A stretch of 64,000 bases of DNA from Patella vulgata. Taxonomy: Eukaryota > Mollusca > Gastropoda > Patellidae. Below are positions 1 to 12,800 of this stretch, in pieces. Each line of letters begins with the position of its first letter. Positions within the stretch are counted from its first letter, which is position 1. The stretch spans positions 41,014,593 through 41,078,592 of the forward strand of contig NC_065882.2 in assembly GCF_932274485.2 (NCBI RefSeq). Direction: 5' to 3'. Below the pieces are notes generated by a model. That model had not been told where the DNA came from and searched no databases. It worked only from the letters and a program-made list of their open reading frames with translations. Position numbers and translations under genes: made by a program.

Positions 1-930
1 ATACTCATAGAACCCTTTCCCGTTGTATCTGTGACCCATATCTGTAATGTCCCGCTCGTATAGGTCCAATTCTACGGTTCTGTCGAACACCTCATTCATA
101 ACACTTTTGTAGATTCCAAATGCTTGAACAAATTCCGACAACGTTAGTTCCCTATTTAAACGTGGGTCAGACTTGTTATTTGAGTCTGCAGGATTGCTGG
201 GAATGTGATAGGGAATTAACAATGATGCTAAGTTAACGTCTTTTCCTTCAAGGATGTTTTTCCTTAGTTGAGTAGAAATTGTCTCTATATTTGGTAGCGA
301 TTCACTGGAGTACCCAAATCTAGTTTGTAAATACATACCAGTATTAGTGGCGCTGTTTTTGTCTCTTCGTTTTACATCTGCCGTGTATAAAGTATTTCCT
401 GATGTCGCTGGGTCTGTACTAGTGTTGGTAGACTGGGAAGGCACGGCATCGATAGCATGTTGCCTGTCACTCCCAGCTGAAACGGCAACTACGCTTGGAA
501 ACAAATTATTCCTATGGGTATGGCTAGATGCATCCGTATTGTTATTAACATTTATTCCATCCAAGGAATTTATCCCATGTGCTGCTGTGTTTTCAATCCT
601 TCCATCAAGTCTTTGGTTTAGTCTAGTTATTTCACCTTTCATAGACTTGTTATCTTCTTTGATTTCTCTTAATTGATGTTTCAACTCCAATAGAGCTTGT
701 TGCAGGAGGTCGCCATTGTTGTTGTTTTGTTCCGGTTGATTGGCGATCCCTCTGTCTCTGGTATTAGATTGTCCAGCCTCGTTGTCAGCTTCTTTGTACA
801 ACGCAATTAATCTGGCTGTCTTTGCCGATCCACTGAACTGTATGCCTTTCAAAGTTAATTGGGCCTTTAACTTGGCTAATGTCCAATTTTCTGGCATATC
901 TAAATCATACGGCGTAGCTCTTCTGGGCAT
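1..930 (-). mobile_element. Retroelement gag-like open frame, cut by the window edge
   Basis: A minus-strand frame starts with ATG at 930 (MPRRATPYDLDMPENWTL) and stays open for 310 codons to base 1, so its end is not seen. The N-terminus has a SAP-like stretch (LAKLKAQLTLKGIQFSGSAK), followed by an Asn/Gln-rich low-complexity linker and then a more conserved-looking part (LTLSEFVQAFGIYKS, ELDLYERDITDMG). I recall similar SAP plus LYERDI proteins next to tyrosine-recombinase (DIRS-like) retroelements of invertebrates, but cannot confirm this here. Treated as a virus-like-element fossil; it looks whole as far as it is visible. The partner genes of the element would lie to the left. Confidence 0.45.
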
Positions 931-1502
931 GTTGATGCCAAAAAATAACTGTAGTCAAATGCACTTAAACCTTTGATCCCGAGGTCTCTCGCATCAGTTC
1001 AAAGTTGAAAAGGTCAATCCACACACATTAACGGTTAGAATCACATTCTAATGACACTTAAAAGTCTGTATAAAATTAGGAATGTTTGTATGTTTAAACA
1101 GAGTAATAGAACTGTTTAAATATGTCGTAAAGTAAAGCTAAAATCCAAGCTGTTTGATAGTGTGTGCATATGAACAATGGGGCTGGCAAATGCTGAAATT
1201 TAATTAGGGTAGATAGCCCGTATGTAATCAAGCTCAATGATTGGCTGCTTTATCCATGTGATCTAAGTCTTCTACTGATAACAATTAGTTGGGACCGCCA
1301 AATAGATTGAAACATATTCTAATAGATTTGCTTATATCATTGATTCTATATAATTTAGGAATGAAATAATATTATATAAAAGGCATGGCTGTTTGTCTAT
1401 ATAAACTAAAATTAAATAAATTTACATTTTAGGGATTACACTCTGTTTACAGAGATTTTAAAAGAAATGCCTACGAAAATTTGGAGAAATCATCCATAAC
1501 GC
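931..1502. other. AT-rich spacer, nothing recognised
   Basis: Between the gag-like frame and the Gypsy fossil I see no gene, RNA or clear repeat. It could include the 5' untranslated part of the element whose frame starts at 930. Confidence 0.4.
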
Positions 1503-1928
1503 TCAACTTGTAGAGATAACCCTCTTTTGAACGTTGTAACGGTCCATAATACAGTCAATACATAACTTCTCATCGGGAGATGTTGGTCTGTAAGGCTCTT
1601 GTAGTGGAGGAATTTGAACACTTCCTTTGCAAGAAACACGAGTTTCACAAGATTTGATCCAGTTTTCACAATCCTGTTTCATTCCGATCCAAAAGAATTT
1701 CCCACAAAGACGATTCAACGTATTAGCAACACCCCGGTGACCACATAACACATGATCATGCATAAGTTCGAGAACGCAATACTTAAAGTTATCCGGAATA
1801 ATGAGTCTATGTGTATTTTCATTTGTATTCACAAACCATAAAAGTCTATAATTTAGCTTACATTTGTGACCCCCCAAGGCATACTGAGTCACAATGAGGA
1901 AATTTTGAAAATTGAGTTATTGTTATTT

Positions 1929-4760
1929 TCACATTCTCCGACTCATTACCTTAAATTTGATGTATAGTTTGTTTGAATCGGGCAAAAATTGACTGAGTTG
2001 TGACTGCGTAAAGCCATCCAACTCACCAAAGTAAGTTTTGAGAAAAATCAAGTTAAAGATTTGATATGTTTCAAAACAAAATCCCATAGCAACCAAGCCA
2101 TTTATTTGCTTTTTTGTCGTTGAATATTGTTTTCTAGAGGTTTTCAGGGGTGCTGAAGACAAAAATTGTAGTAAAAATTTGATCCGACAATTTCCGCCAT
2201 ATTTTTTTTCAAAATGGACGCCAAAATGACAGATTTTCGAGTTTTCATAAGTTATGTGTTTATTAATGTCATTGAATGGGTTTTGGGGGGTGCTACATCA
2301 AAAAATTGCAGTATAAGAGTAAATCCAATAATACCCGCCATTTTGTTTTTTATAATGGCGACCGAAATGATAATCGTAGTAGTAAAATTAATCCGACAAT
2401 ATCAACCATTTTGTTTTAACAAAATTGCGACCAAAATGACAATTCTGTTGTTTTTTATCACCGTATATTTGTAATCGGCTGGTGCAATGTCATTTTATAT
2501 GTTTTATTAGGCACAAAGGTTGTAGCATCAGGGATCGACTGGACTGTATCCTCCATCTTGTTTTTTCAAAATGGCCACCAAAATGGCAATTATTGGAGTT
2601 CTTATACTTGGTACTCGTGTAATATATCATTTTAGAGGTTGTCGGGGGCGTTGAATACGAAAAACATGGTTTTGGGTCGATGCAACGAATATTTATGATT
2701 TTACATATTCGATGATTTTATGGTCACCCATCTGTTATGGTCACACCTTGCAGGGTAGGGTATACCAATGAAACGACGGTATTCAACACCTTATGCTGTC
2801 AAGTATAAGAAAAGAGAACATTTTTCAAAAGACAACAGTATGCTAAAACTCTCATAAATTTAATAAAAGATTATAATAATAATTAAAAGAAAGTACTAAT
2901 GATCAAAGATCCCGTATTAATATGGTTTGACTATTGTTTACAGCTTAATTAATTGGGTGCTGATTGATCTACTGTTTTGACTGCCAAGTTCTAATTAAAA
3001 GAGATGGTACTAGGCCTTATGATCAAAGATACAGTATTAACATGGTTTGACTATACACCTTAATTGAAACTAGTTTCATTGTATATACTATTTCGTTATT
3101 TTGTTGTTTAATATTAATATTTTCTTCTTTAGGTTTTCAAAGGTGCCGAAGACGAAAACCGTTGTAAATGCGCTCTTTTCATAGCAAAACATCCACAACA
3201 AATGCGGCATATTCACATTTCCTATGATAACGTTATAATTTAGAACAGTGTATACATTAGTAGTCTAAGTTTGTATATTATAACTTAATCAGTTAATCTC
3301 ATCAATTATTTAGCACCTTGGTGCCAGTGGTCAGAAGATTAAGGTTGTTGATTGGGTAATCAAGTTTAGTAGCCTATCTTAATCATCAAAGAAGCCGCCA
3401 CAGCTGCACGCCAGAATTAAGATTTTGCGTGTACAATAAGTCTATTGTTATTTTAAGCCTCAGGTACCGTAACGGTATCAAAATATGAGTTCATAAAACA
3501 ATGGCAGATTATTTTTCCCACTCGATAATCGTCGCGTTTCGACTCATTGGTCGTTCTCATTTTCCCGACCCATGGTGATAATAGAATTTTAAACAATAAT
3601 AATATCCAATATACATTCTTAACTTTGCATGCCATATGAAAGACAGTAAACGGAATTCACCTATCAATAAAATTCTATTCGGAAAGAAAATTATTGGCTA
3701 TTTTGTTTATTTCCTTTTAAGGACTATAAATTATTTTCTAACATACCAAACGAAACATTAAATCATCGCCGCTTTGATTAGTTATTCGGAGTAAATAATG
3801 AATTGTCGGCGGCCTTATCATTGTTAATTATCAATCAACTAATCATTAAACCGTGAGAAGTGATTACGGATTAGTATTACTCAATGACACGAACGGCTTG
3901 TTGATTGATTTACAATGATTTGATTAACACTCAACGGCTATCTATATACGACCAGATTCAGAATTAAGTTGTTGGTATCCGAGGATCTTTTTATTTTGTG
4001 TTTTTAACAATTTTCAAGTGTAAATAATTTAGTGAAATCAACCTGTCCATAATATCATATACATTGTATTGGACGTTAAATCTTTAATAAACAACAACAA
4101 CAGTTGTTTTCTGCCACTTCTCAGAGTGAATCGCATGTAGACACCCCATAACATTGCCCAATTCTAATTTCTATCGTCTGCTTGAGCCTCGATGCGGCCA
4201 CGGAACCACAATGCTTTGCACGCGTTGTCTGGGCCAATCAGCAAACAAGTTGTGTTGGAAGCATAGCAACAAGCGGAGTATGTTTACATTTTTAGGGGTT
4301 TTAAAACCCTTTTGTATTCCTTCAAAATGAATTCATCGGCAATATTTTGGTCATATTTATAAACTAGAGATTCTCCGCTTTACAACGATGCCATGCATTT
4401 TGCAAGAGGATTGACCGGTCGCCCCGCTGCGAGCAGAGAAAAATATCTAATTCCACTAAGAATATTCAGAAAAATACAGATTTAAGAATACGGTACTCTT
4501 ACAAAACGTCCAAATAAAAGCGTTTTAAAATGTTTTATTGCTATTTTGATTTTTTGAGTCGATAGATAGTATATTTATTGACTCATTTTTGTGAAAATCT
4601 CAATTTCGATCAAAATCAATATTTTCGCTTATTTTGTCTCTTGTGCAAAATTAATTTTCCCGCATTCCGACTCATATTGATGCGGCGAGTCACATTTGTT
4701 AAATACATTCCAATAAGCACGCAAAACTGAATTATTATCAGGAATTTATAACCCCTTTCT
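1929..4760. repeat. Diverged tandem repeats inside the Gypsy fossil
   Basis: Around 2140-2680, about four diverged units of roughly 140 bp recur, each with a motif like caaaatggccaccaaaatg preceded by a ggttttcaggggtgctga-like line. Around 2890-3060 a second duplication of about 113 bp shares agtattaacatggtttgact. The rest (3070-4700) is AT-rich with no gene seen. A shared tccgactcat occurs at both limits (1937-1946 and 4666-4675); it may be a target duplication or chance. Confidence 0.45.
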
Positions 4761-7700
4761 AGCCAATTATAAAGCACTTTTAAATTGCCATCCTTGGGCT
4801 AATTCCATTTCCTCTTTTGAAATAACTGATAAACACGAAGAGTCTTGAAGGTTAACACTGGCAATACTAACTCTATTTACTGGACAATTTTTACAGTTTT
4901 CATATGGAGGATAACGTGATAAACCATCTGCGACACAATTACACGCTCCTGGTCTATGTACTATATCAAAAGAAAAACTGGATAATATTTCTAAATACCT
5001 AGCTAATATAGCAGACTGTTTCGATGTAGTTGACATCATATACACTAAAGCTCGACAGTCAGTACGGATAGTAAATTTCCTACCCAAAAGAAAATGTTTA
5101 TGTTTTTGTACAAAATACACAATGGCTAACGCTTCTTTTCTATGAGTACTATAATTCTTTTCAGCTCCATTTAATTGTCTAGAACCAAATGCAATTGGTT
5201 TGTCTTCTCCGTTAATCACCTGTGAAAGTACCCCTGCTATCGCAAATCCAGACGCATCCGTCGTTAACGTAAAGGGTTCGTTGAAATAAGGATGAGTTAA
5301 AATGGGCGGTGTTATTAATAAAGTCTTCAATTTCTGAAAAGCTTTTTCTTGTTTATCAGTCCAATTCCAAACTACCCTTTCCTTCGTTAATTCCGTCAAA
5401 GGTGCAGATAATTCAGCAAATCCACTCACAAATTTTCGATAGTACTGTAACATGCCTAAAAACTTCCTTATGTCTTTAGCACATTGTGGTTGAGGCCATT
5501 TCCTAATAATTTTTATTCGATCTGGGTCCATTTCTATTCCATTCACAGAAACCTTATAACCAACGAAAGAAATTTGTTCTTGAAACCATCTGCACTTCGA
5601 AGGGTTTATGTGTAAATTATGTTCTAATAGACGCGTCAAAACTTTACGTATTGATTCCAAATGACTATCTTCATCTTTGCTAAAAATGATTATATCATCT
5701 ATGTAAACATAACAGATTGTACCTACAAAATCACGGAATACAGCTTTCATCATCCTACAAAATAATCCTGGGCTCCTATTTAGTCCAAATGGGGTCCTTC
5801 AATACTGGTATGTCCCTTCGAGGCATACAAAAGCTGTAATCCGTTTACTACCAGGGTCTAAAGTTTGCTGTAGGAATCCTGAACGCAAGTCAATGGAGGA
5901 AAAATACTTCATATCATGAAACTGAGTCAAAATATCTTCTATATTTGTAATTGGGAATGTCTCATTGTAAACTTGTTCATTAAGACGTCTTAGATCAACA
6001 CAAATACGAATACCCCCCGAATCTTTCTTTTGTACAATGACTAAGGGACTAGACCATTCACTGTTAGTTTTTTCAATTATGCCTGCATCAAGCATATGTT
6101 GAAGCTCTTCTTTGAGATCTTCATGTAAATGATATGGAACACGGCGAGGTAAAGACTGTATAGGCTTGGCATCCGGTTTTAACTGGATGACATGAGGAAC
6201 GATATCGCATTTACCCAAGTCCCACTTATTTCTAGAAAATAGATGATGTAGTTCTACACAAATGTCCTTAGATTTGGTGTGAGGAGAAACATTTATATTG
6301 TAAAACTTAACTAAATTTTGTCCTTTAATGTCATCTGGTGATTTCTCTAAAGTAACTCAATTTAAGCACAGGTCAAACTGTTCTAGCACAATACGATTAA
6401 CATTGAATAAAGTACTCACATCAACATAAACTAACTCATGAAAAAATGCATCTACTTCTTCAATTTGTCCAATAACAGTCCCTCTAGGAATTGAGATATT
6501 ACACTCAGTTATATTTGAAATCATCAGATTGACTAAGTTTTTCTGGCTAGGCTTAACAAAACTGTCTGTGAAAATGAGTCTGTTTTCATCCGTGATGTAA
6601 ACAAAACTGACGGCCATCTAATTCATGATATTTTAGCAGGAATAATTTTCTCAGAATGTGCTGGAACCAATGTATTTTTCAACAAAGCTACACTGTTTTT
6701 AGGGAGAGGTTTCCGCTTGATGAACAGCTCGCCATCGTAAGAAACTAAAGGTAACTTGTACTCATTAATTATAAACAAGTTGTCATTTAAGTCAATTTGG
6801 CAACCATGTTTCCTCATAAAATCTGTACCAATTATTGCATCACAGTTTAAAGTTTCGGCTACCAACAGGTTATGTGAGTATATGTTACCACAGTCAATTT
6901 TGACAGTGAAGCTACCTTTAATGGGCAAGTTTTCATTCGATGCTACTGATAGATTAACATTAACTGTCTTCAACTTAGTGTTTAGCAAATTACAGTCCAT
7001 CCATTGTTGACTAACTATTGACACATCAGCTCCTGTGTCACTCAATGCTCACACATCTGCATTATTAATATGCATATTCACGAATACTCTCTTTCCTGGA
7101 CTAAAACTACTAGAAATATGACCAGTTAATTGTTCAAAACAATATGGGGAATGTTCCATGTTTCGAAGATCTTGCCAAACATCTTCGATTCGTGTTGTCT
7201 CACTATTCACATGAACTGTATTCGTATTACTAAAGTCATTTGGTTTTCCCTCAGTCCTTAGATTACCTTGAAAATTTGTACTAGACTCAAAAGTTTTATG
7301 CACACTGGGACACTCGTTTTTGTAATGTCCAAAACCAGAACACCTGTAACATTGCATTTCAGACTTCGGTTTCTCTTTAGTATCAATAACATTTGCACTG
7401 GAATCATTATTTCTGCGAAAACTATCATGTGTATTCCGTTCGCCTGATTTGGTTCCTGAATTGGTTGTATGACTACAAAATCGATCAAAACTTGCGGGTT
7501 TATCAAAATTCTGTCTGTCTCGATGAAAATTGTTCCTTTGTTTGTAAAAATTACTTCTAGGATGGAAAAAGTCCCTATTCCTATCAAAACCGTATTTTAG
7601 CCCATCAAAGTTTTGCAATCCTGGGTTATTTACTTGTTCAACATCATTATAAAATCTATTTACAGCTCCACAACTACCCTGGTGCCTATCTACATGAAAG

Positions 7701-8921
7701 TTGTTCACTCGACGAACCGGACGATCTGATGTATTAGTGTCAAACGTTTCATTGTCAGTGTATTTCAAATACTGGGAAGTTTGATCCGCAAAACGAGCAA
7801 TATAATCAGGGTCCTTCCTACAACCGGGTTCTCTGCTAAGTTCTCCAATAATAACACCCTTTAATGTCCTATCTTTAATACACTGAATAAATCTGTCCGT
7901 AATTCGACTATTCATCTGAACTGAAGAATCAACACAAAAATTACCCTCATCATCGAAAGTTATTTCGTTACTGTAAGTCTGATATGATAAACTACGCACT
8001 CTATCCATCGAAGTCCAGTATTTCTCATTAAAATGGTGCTCAATAACTAAAAGTGCCCTGGTAGCGTGTGCACGGTCTGCTTGAGTGCAAAATACTTGAA
8101 TAAGTTCCTTTCTAAAGTTTGGCCATGAATTCCAATTTTTAACTGCTGATCTAAACAAAGAACGAGCCGGTTATATACACTGCATAATGAATAAATTGGG
8201 TTTTATACTGTTTGAAACTTTACTGATTCTGCACTCTTCTTCAAATATTTTAAGGAAATGTATTAAAGTAAGTCCATCAAGTTCTGTAGATCCGCAAATT
8301 GAAATACTAGTTAATAAACAATGCAATTTAGGTTGTTCGAATGCACGATAAATTGGTGTGCTTGTGTCATTATTATTATCTTTGGATACACTTGTATTAT
8401 TTGAAACATTACTTAGAGTGCTAGGTGTATTATTGTTGGAAGTGTTGGCATTATCACTGCTCGGTACACTTGAATTACCAGCATGAACGTTATTATTCTT
8501 TCCATTATTTTCATTACTGTGTGTAGCATTGTTTGTAACCATAGGTCGCAAAGCCTGGTCATTTACTAAACGATTAACAGTATCAGTCAAAAGTTAAAAC
8601 CTTGGAACTCAAATCCCCTAAACCTTCCATCATTGACGACAATCTTCTTTCAAGTACTTCGAATTCCTTATCGGTATTTTCATCCCCTTTACTTATTATT
8701 ACTTCATCATTTGATTTTAACATATTGAAAGCTTCACAGTTGTCAAGACGACAGTTCAAAGTCACATGGTCTACAGCACACGTTGAAAATCGGCATAATA
8801 TTAATAGAACAAATAATGTTAAGAAAGTTAATTTTAAAAGTTTTCTTTTCATACCAAGTTCTTAAAATCCCATAGACAAACACTCAACAAAGTTTGGATC
8901 CCATCCTCGTCGCCAAAATTC

Positions 8922-9298
8922 TGTCACGCCCCTGGCCTTGGACATGCCAAGAACGAAAAACAGAGAGTTTTTTATATCCAAAATAGAGTGGTCAAGAAGG
9001 GCTCAGTGAACTCAGTCTAAGTTAACGGTGACCCATCACCCATGTTATTATTTCTTGAAGCAAAGTCTATTACATAAGGTATATAATAAAGTTTATTTGG
9101 TTAATAATAAAATGTCACCTTTACTAAACACTTGCTATTGATTTTGAGCCAGATCTCGTAGAATTCACATCTTTCACACGACTTTCTTCTATACTACTAT
9201 AGGCCTACATCTCAGGACAATATGAAGGAATACATGTAACTAACCCCCACTTGTTTTGTCGAAGGGCTAACCGCCAGCACCTAAGCTTGACTTCGACA
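8922..9298 (-). repeat. Probable 5' LTR of the Gypsy fossil
   Basis: The stretch begins TGTCACGCCCCTGG and ends CTTCGACA on the + strand, so it has TG...CA ends in either reading. It lies directly outside the primer-binding-like site, where a 5' LTR of a minus-strand element is expected. No matching LTR was found elsewhere in the window, so the outer limit is a guess. Confidence 0.5.
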
Positions 9299-9720
9299 TA
9301 GTATGAACGAGTAAAGAAATCAGTGAACTACCCGTGCAATCTACTTATATCATAATTGACATTCTAGAAGAACAATGGAACGATGGGCTAACCGCCGGCA
9401 AACCAGCCTTACATCGCCATTTCGCGCGCTTTCTTCGTCTGCTTGATTACCGTCTGCTCAGACATATCCCAGCATCCCTTATGCATCGGAATTTCACTGG
9501 GACTTGTAACACATATTCAAATGACTGCATATGGGGGGTCTCACAACAGGTTTTATCGGTGCTCTTTAATATCTGTGAGATAGTATATCATATACTTTTT
9601 GTTGAATATAGTTGAAAAATGAGATTCTGATTTTATATATCCTTATTCATAACACATATAAATCATGGTAGATTGTAATTATGATAAAGATAAAATATAC
9701 CTTGAACATTTTTTCTGCAG
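9299..9720. other. Intron sequence, nothing recognised
   Basis: No gene is seen between the LTR and the first laminin exon. A line gggctaaccgccggca near 9385 resembles gggctaaccgccagca in the LTR at about 9264, so part of this may be related repeat DNA. The last bases form a good acceptor, ttttttctgcag. Confidence 0.4.
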
Positions 9721-9838
9721 AATCTACAATGTCAGTGTGAACACAACACTTGTGGTAAAAACTGTGAAGAATGCTGCCCTGGATTTAACCAAAAACAATG
9801 GGGAAGAGGCAAAAATGGTAATGGTTTCCAATGTGAAG
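9721..9838 (+). CDS. LAMA1/2: Laminin alpha exon 1 of window (LE module)
   Basis: Acceptor ttttttctgcag, donor gtaattt; 118 nt, enters in phase 0 and leaves in phase 1. Encodes [19 protein letters not shown] and then [20 protein letters not shown]. The EHNTCG...CCPGF signature is typical of the LE module that follows the LN domain in alpha chains. The preceding exon is not in the window. Confidence 0.93.
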
Positions 9839-12800
9839 GTAATTTAAGTTTGATGGGTTCTGTTTTAAAGGGGCTATTTACTCATTTTTGTTTGCTTTTT
9901 ACTTCTTAGTATTTTCTTCAACTTGATAGTTTTCGTTTGCCAATTATTTGATGTAAGGTTTTTATTTGTTACTTATCATTTATATGTGTAACTTGTTACA
10001 TAGTTTGATTGAAATGGGAATGTAATATATATAATATACTAAACAGCAAAAAAAAAAAACGTCAGTACGATTTCAAAATCTGAGAGGCACTTTAATCAAA
10101 TCATTCTAGAAAACGACTTACTAATTGGATCAAAGCAGTTTTTTGTGAACAGTATGTTGTCACATTAGTGATTAATTCATCACAATTCCAAGACATTACG
10201 AGAAGGTTTAGTCTATACATCAGTATCTGGTGTGTCCACCGGGAGTGTCAATAACAGCAGCACAGCGTCTGTACATGGAGTGGACCAGACGATTCATGAA
10301 CGCCATTGGCACCTGGAACCACACTTTCAGAAAAGCCTGGCGCAATCCATCGGCTGTGTTTGGTCTCGGTATGACGTTATTAAGTCTCCTCTGAATTTCA
10401 TCCCAAAGGTGTTCAATCAGGTTGAAGTCCTGACTAAGGGCTGGCCAGTGCATAACGTTTTAACACCGTTCTGCTGTAGTAAGTCTCGAGTAACTCTGGC
10501 GGTGTGAGCACGGGCGTTGTCATGCTGGAAACGTTTTGATGACGTGCGAATTGTTGTATAATGTGGGGTCTGAGAGCTTGATCGATGTAGTGCACTGCTG
10601 TGATGCCGCGTCCTCTCCCTCTACCAAGATTTTGGAACACCACAGGGCCCATTCTCTGGTTTAGGCCGATTCCACCCCAAACCATTATGCTTGGACCTCC
10701 CCATGAGTCTCGTTCCATGACACATTGGTCAAAATAACGCTAGCCATGTCGACACCATATTCTGGTCCTGCCATCTGCAGTTGATACGCAATACTGACTC
10801 GTCTGTGAACAGAACAGTTGTCTATTGCCTGTGTCGCCAGTTCTTGTCTTCAAAGATGAATCGGTGACTTTTTTGACGGTTTCTATATATTCAAAATACT
10901 GTGAATAATGCTCGATTTGTTTGGGATTATTGAATTATGACGTCTGTTTTATCATTTTCTTACCCCTTTGCCCGTATTGTTAATAAATGAAACCAGGTTT
11001 GTTGTTACAGTTTATAATTGTCGAAAGTCAGTTATCATCAAATCACATGCCATGGGTCGTAAGCGAAAAATTGAACAGCCTTCGTCAACGTCCGATAGAA
11101 GAATGTCAGATTATTTTAGTATATCACCACCAAAATGCTCCAAGTCTACAGATGATACTGACATGATCAGCTCTCGTCCATCTAATATTATTACATCCTA
11201 GAATGTTGAAGCGATATCAACTTTTACAATAGGTCTGCATTAGGCTTCCTCAAAAGTTTGCGACAGAGAAAAATTTTGAAAAAGAAAAATCTTAAAGAGG
11301 CATTATGGGAGATTAGATAAAGAACTGGCAGTTCTCACTATAATAATCAAAAACAGATAATGTGAATAGAATATGCTGGAAATTTCAGTCAACTTGCTCC
11401 ACTCTGAACCACGATATTAGCATTTGAATTTTAGGCTTAGCCTCGATCATCATTACTAAAGTCGGTACAATAAAAAAACATAGTCTCGATTATCCATTTT
11501 TGTTTAAGCACATACTGAAAAGGTAGATCTTTTAAGGATGAATGGAAATTTTCAGATTTACAGATATCTGAAATTCTGAGCACTGAAAATTGTGTGAATA
11601 TCTATTTACATTATTATTGGTATTTTCAAATTTGTACCATATAACCTGAGTCCCTTTAAAACAAATTAATATAATTCAAACCCAACCCAACCCAACCCAA
11701 CCCAACCATTTCAGACTTCGGGTCCTACCGTTTCACGAATTGTCCGTGCAGAGTACGGGGTCAGCAATCAAGTAACGCCTTCTTGATCAAAGTAACAATT
11801 CTATTTATACAAGTAAAAGCATGCACAAGCTTATTCAGCTTATGACCTAAAGATCTTGGTTCCTTTCGATATTGTCGCATATCGAATCGTAACTTCCTGA
11901 ATTATGACCCCTGATTGTAGGAAAAATCGCTTTTTAAGCTTGTGGTTCCTCTGGAGGTCACAGTTATTATCCGATTTAAAAAAACGCTTGATTATATCAC
12001 CGTTGCACCGTAATAAAGGTTGAGTTTGAATTTCCTGAAAATCAAACGAAAACTGCCGGACAAAATGGCCTCCGCTTGTGAGCGAATGGTGTAAAATTAT
12101 CGTATATCAAGGTTGTGGACTCTGTAGAGGTCACAATTTTAATCTGATTTTGATGAAACTTGAAACGCATGTTTATTACCCAAAGATCTTGGTTCCTTTC
12201 GATATTTGCGCATATCGAATTGTAACTTCATGAATTATGGCCTTTGATTGTAGGAAAAATCACTTTCTTTTCAGCTTGCTCTCTATCCATCTCTCGAAAA
12301 TGTGGGCGTATCCTGCCTGGCAGCCGCTGGTTTGTATTCCTGATTGTTTTCAAATTTGAGTGAAGTCTGTGTCACTACAGGCCCGGGACTGTACAGCGCA
12401 GTGGACGCTTACAGCTGGCCCCAGATCCATTCACTTGATTTGATATTTGTTTTTTTTGGTGCAATGTCTATTTTCTGCCTTGTCCGCAGGTTTATCTTGT
12501 AGATTTACGTGTAGTGCGGTCCTCCTGCACTTACTAGTAGAGGTCACAATTTTTATCTGATTTGGTTTAAACTTGAAATGTATGTTTATAACCCACAGAT
12601 CTCAGTTCCTTTCGATATTCGCGCATATCGGACCATAACCTCCTGAATTATGGCCCCTGATTGTAAGAAAAATTGCGTTTTAGCTTGTGGACCCCATAGA
12701 GGTTAATATTCCTACAAAATTACGTGTTTTCGTAAAACATTGATTGAATGAAAGCCTGCCGATCCTGCCTCGACTTCAAATTCACAGTGGTAATATTCCT

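Larger units (their letters stand above)
1503..9298 (-). mobile_element. Ty3/Gypsy-type LTR retrotransposon fossil, broken
   Basis: Read on the minus strand the parts follow Gypsy order: probable 5' LTR (8922-9298), primer-binding-like TGGCGACGAGGATGGGATCC just inside it (8895-8914), gag (about 8590-7049) with a zinc knuckle CYRCSGFGHYKNEC (CX2CX4HX4C), aspartic protease (about 7045-6620) with SDTGADVSIV, reverse transcriptase plus RNase H (about 6218-4767) with the catalytic YIDD box and TTDASGFAIAG, and an integrase H2C2 zinc-binding part (about 1892-1503) with HDHVLCGHRGVANTL. The RNase H and integrase parts are separated by about 2.8 kb of unrelated tandem-repeat DNA, which looks like later insertion. 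The integrase core and a 3' LTR were not recognised. It is broken in several places (roughly five or more); its age cannot be set without a second LTR. Confidence 0.88.

Noticed and set aside
347-976. Two + strand frames of 109 and 78 codons
   Set aside because: They are antisense to the longer minus-strand gag-like frame.
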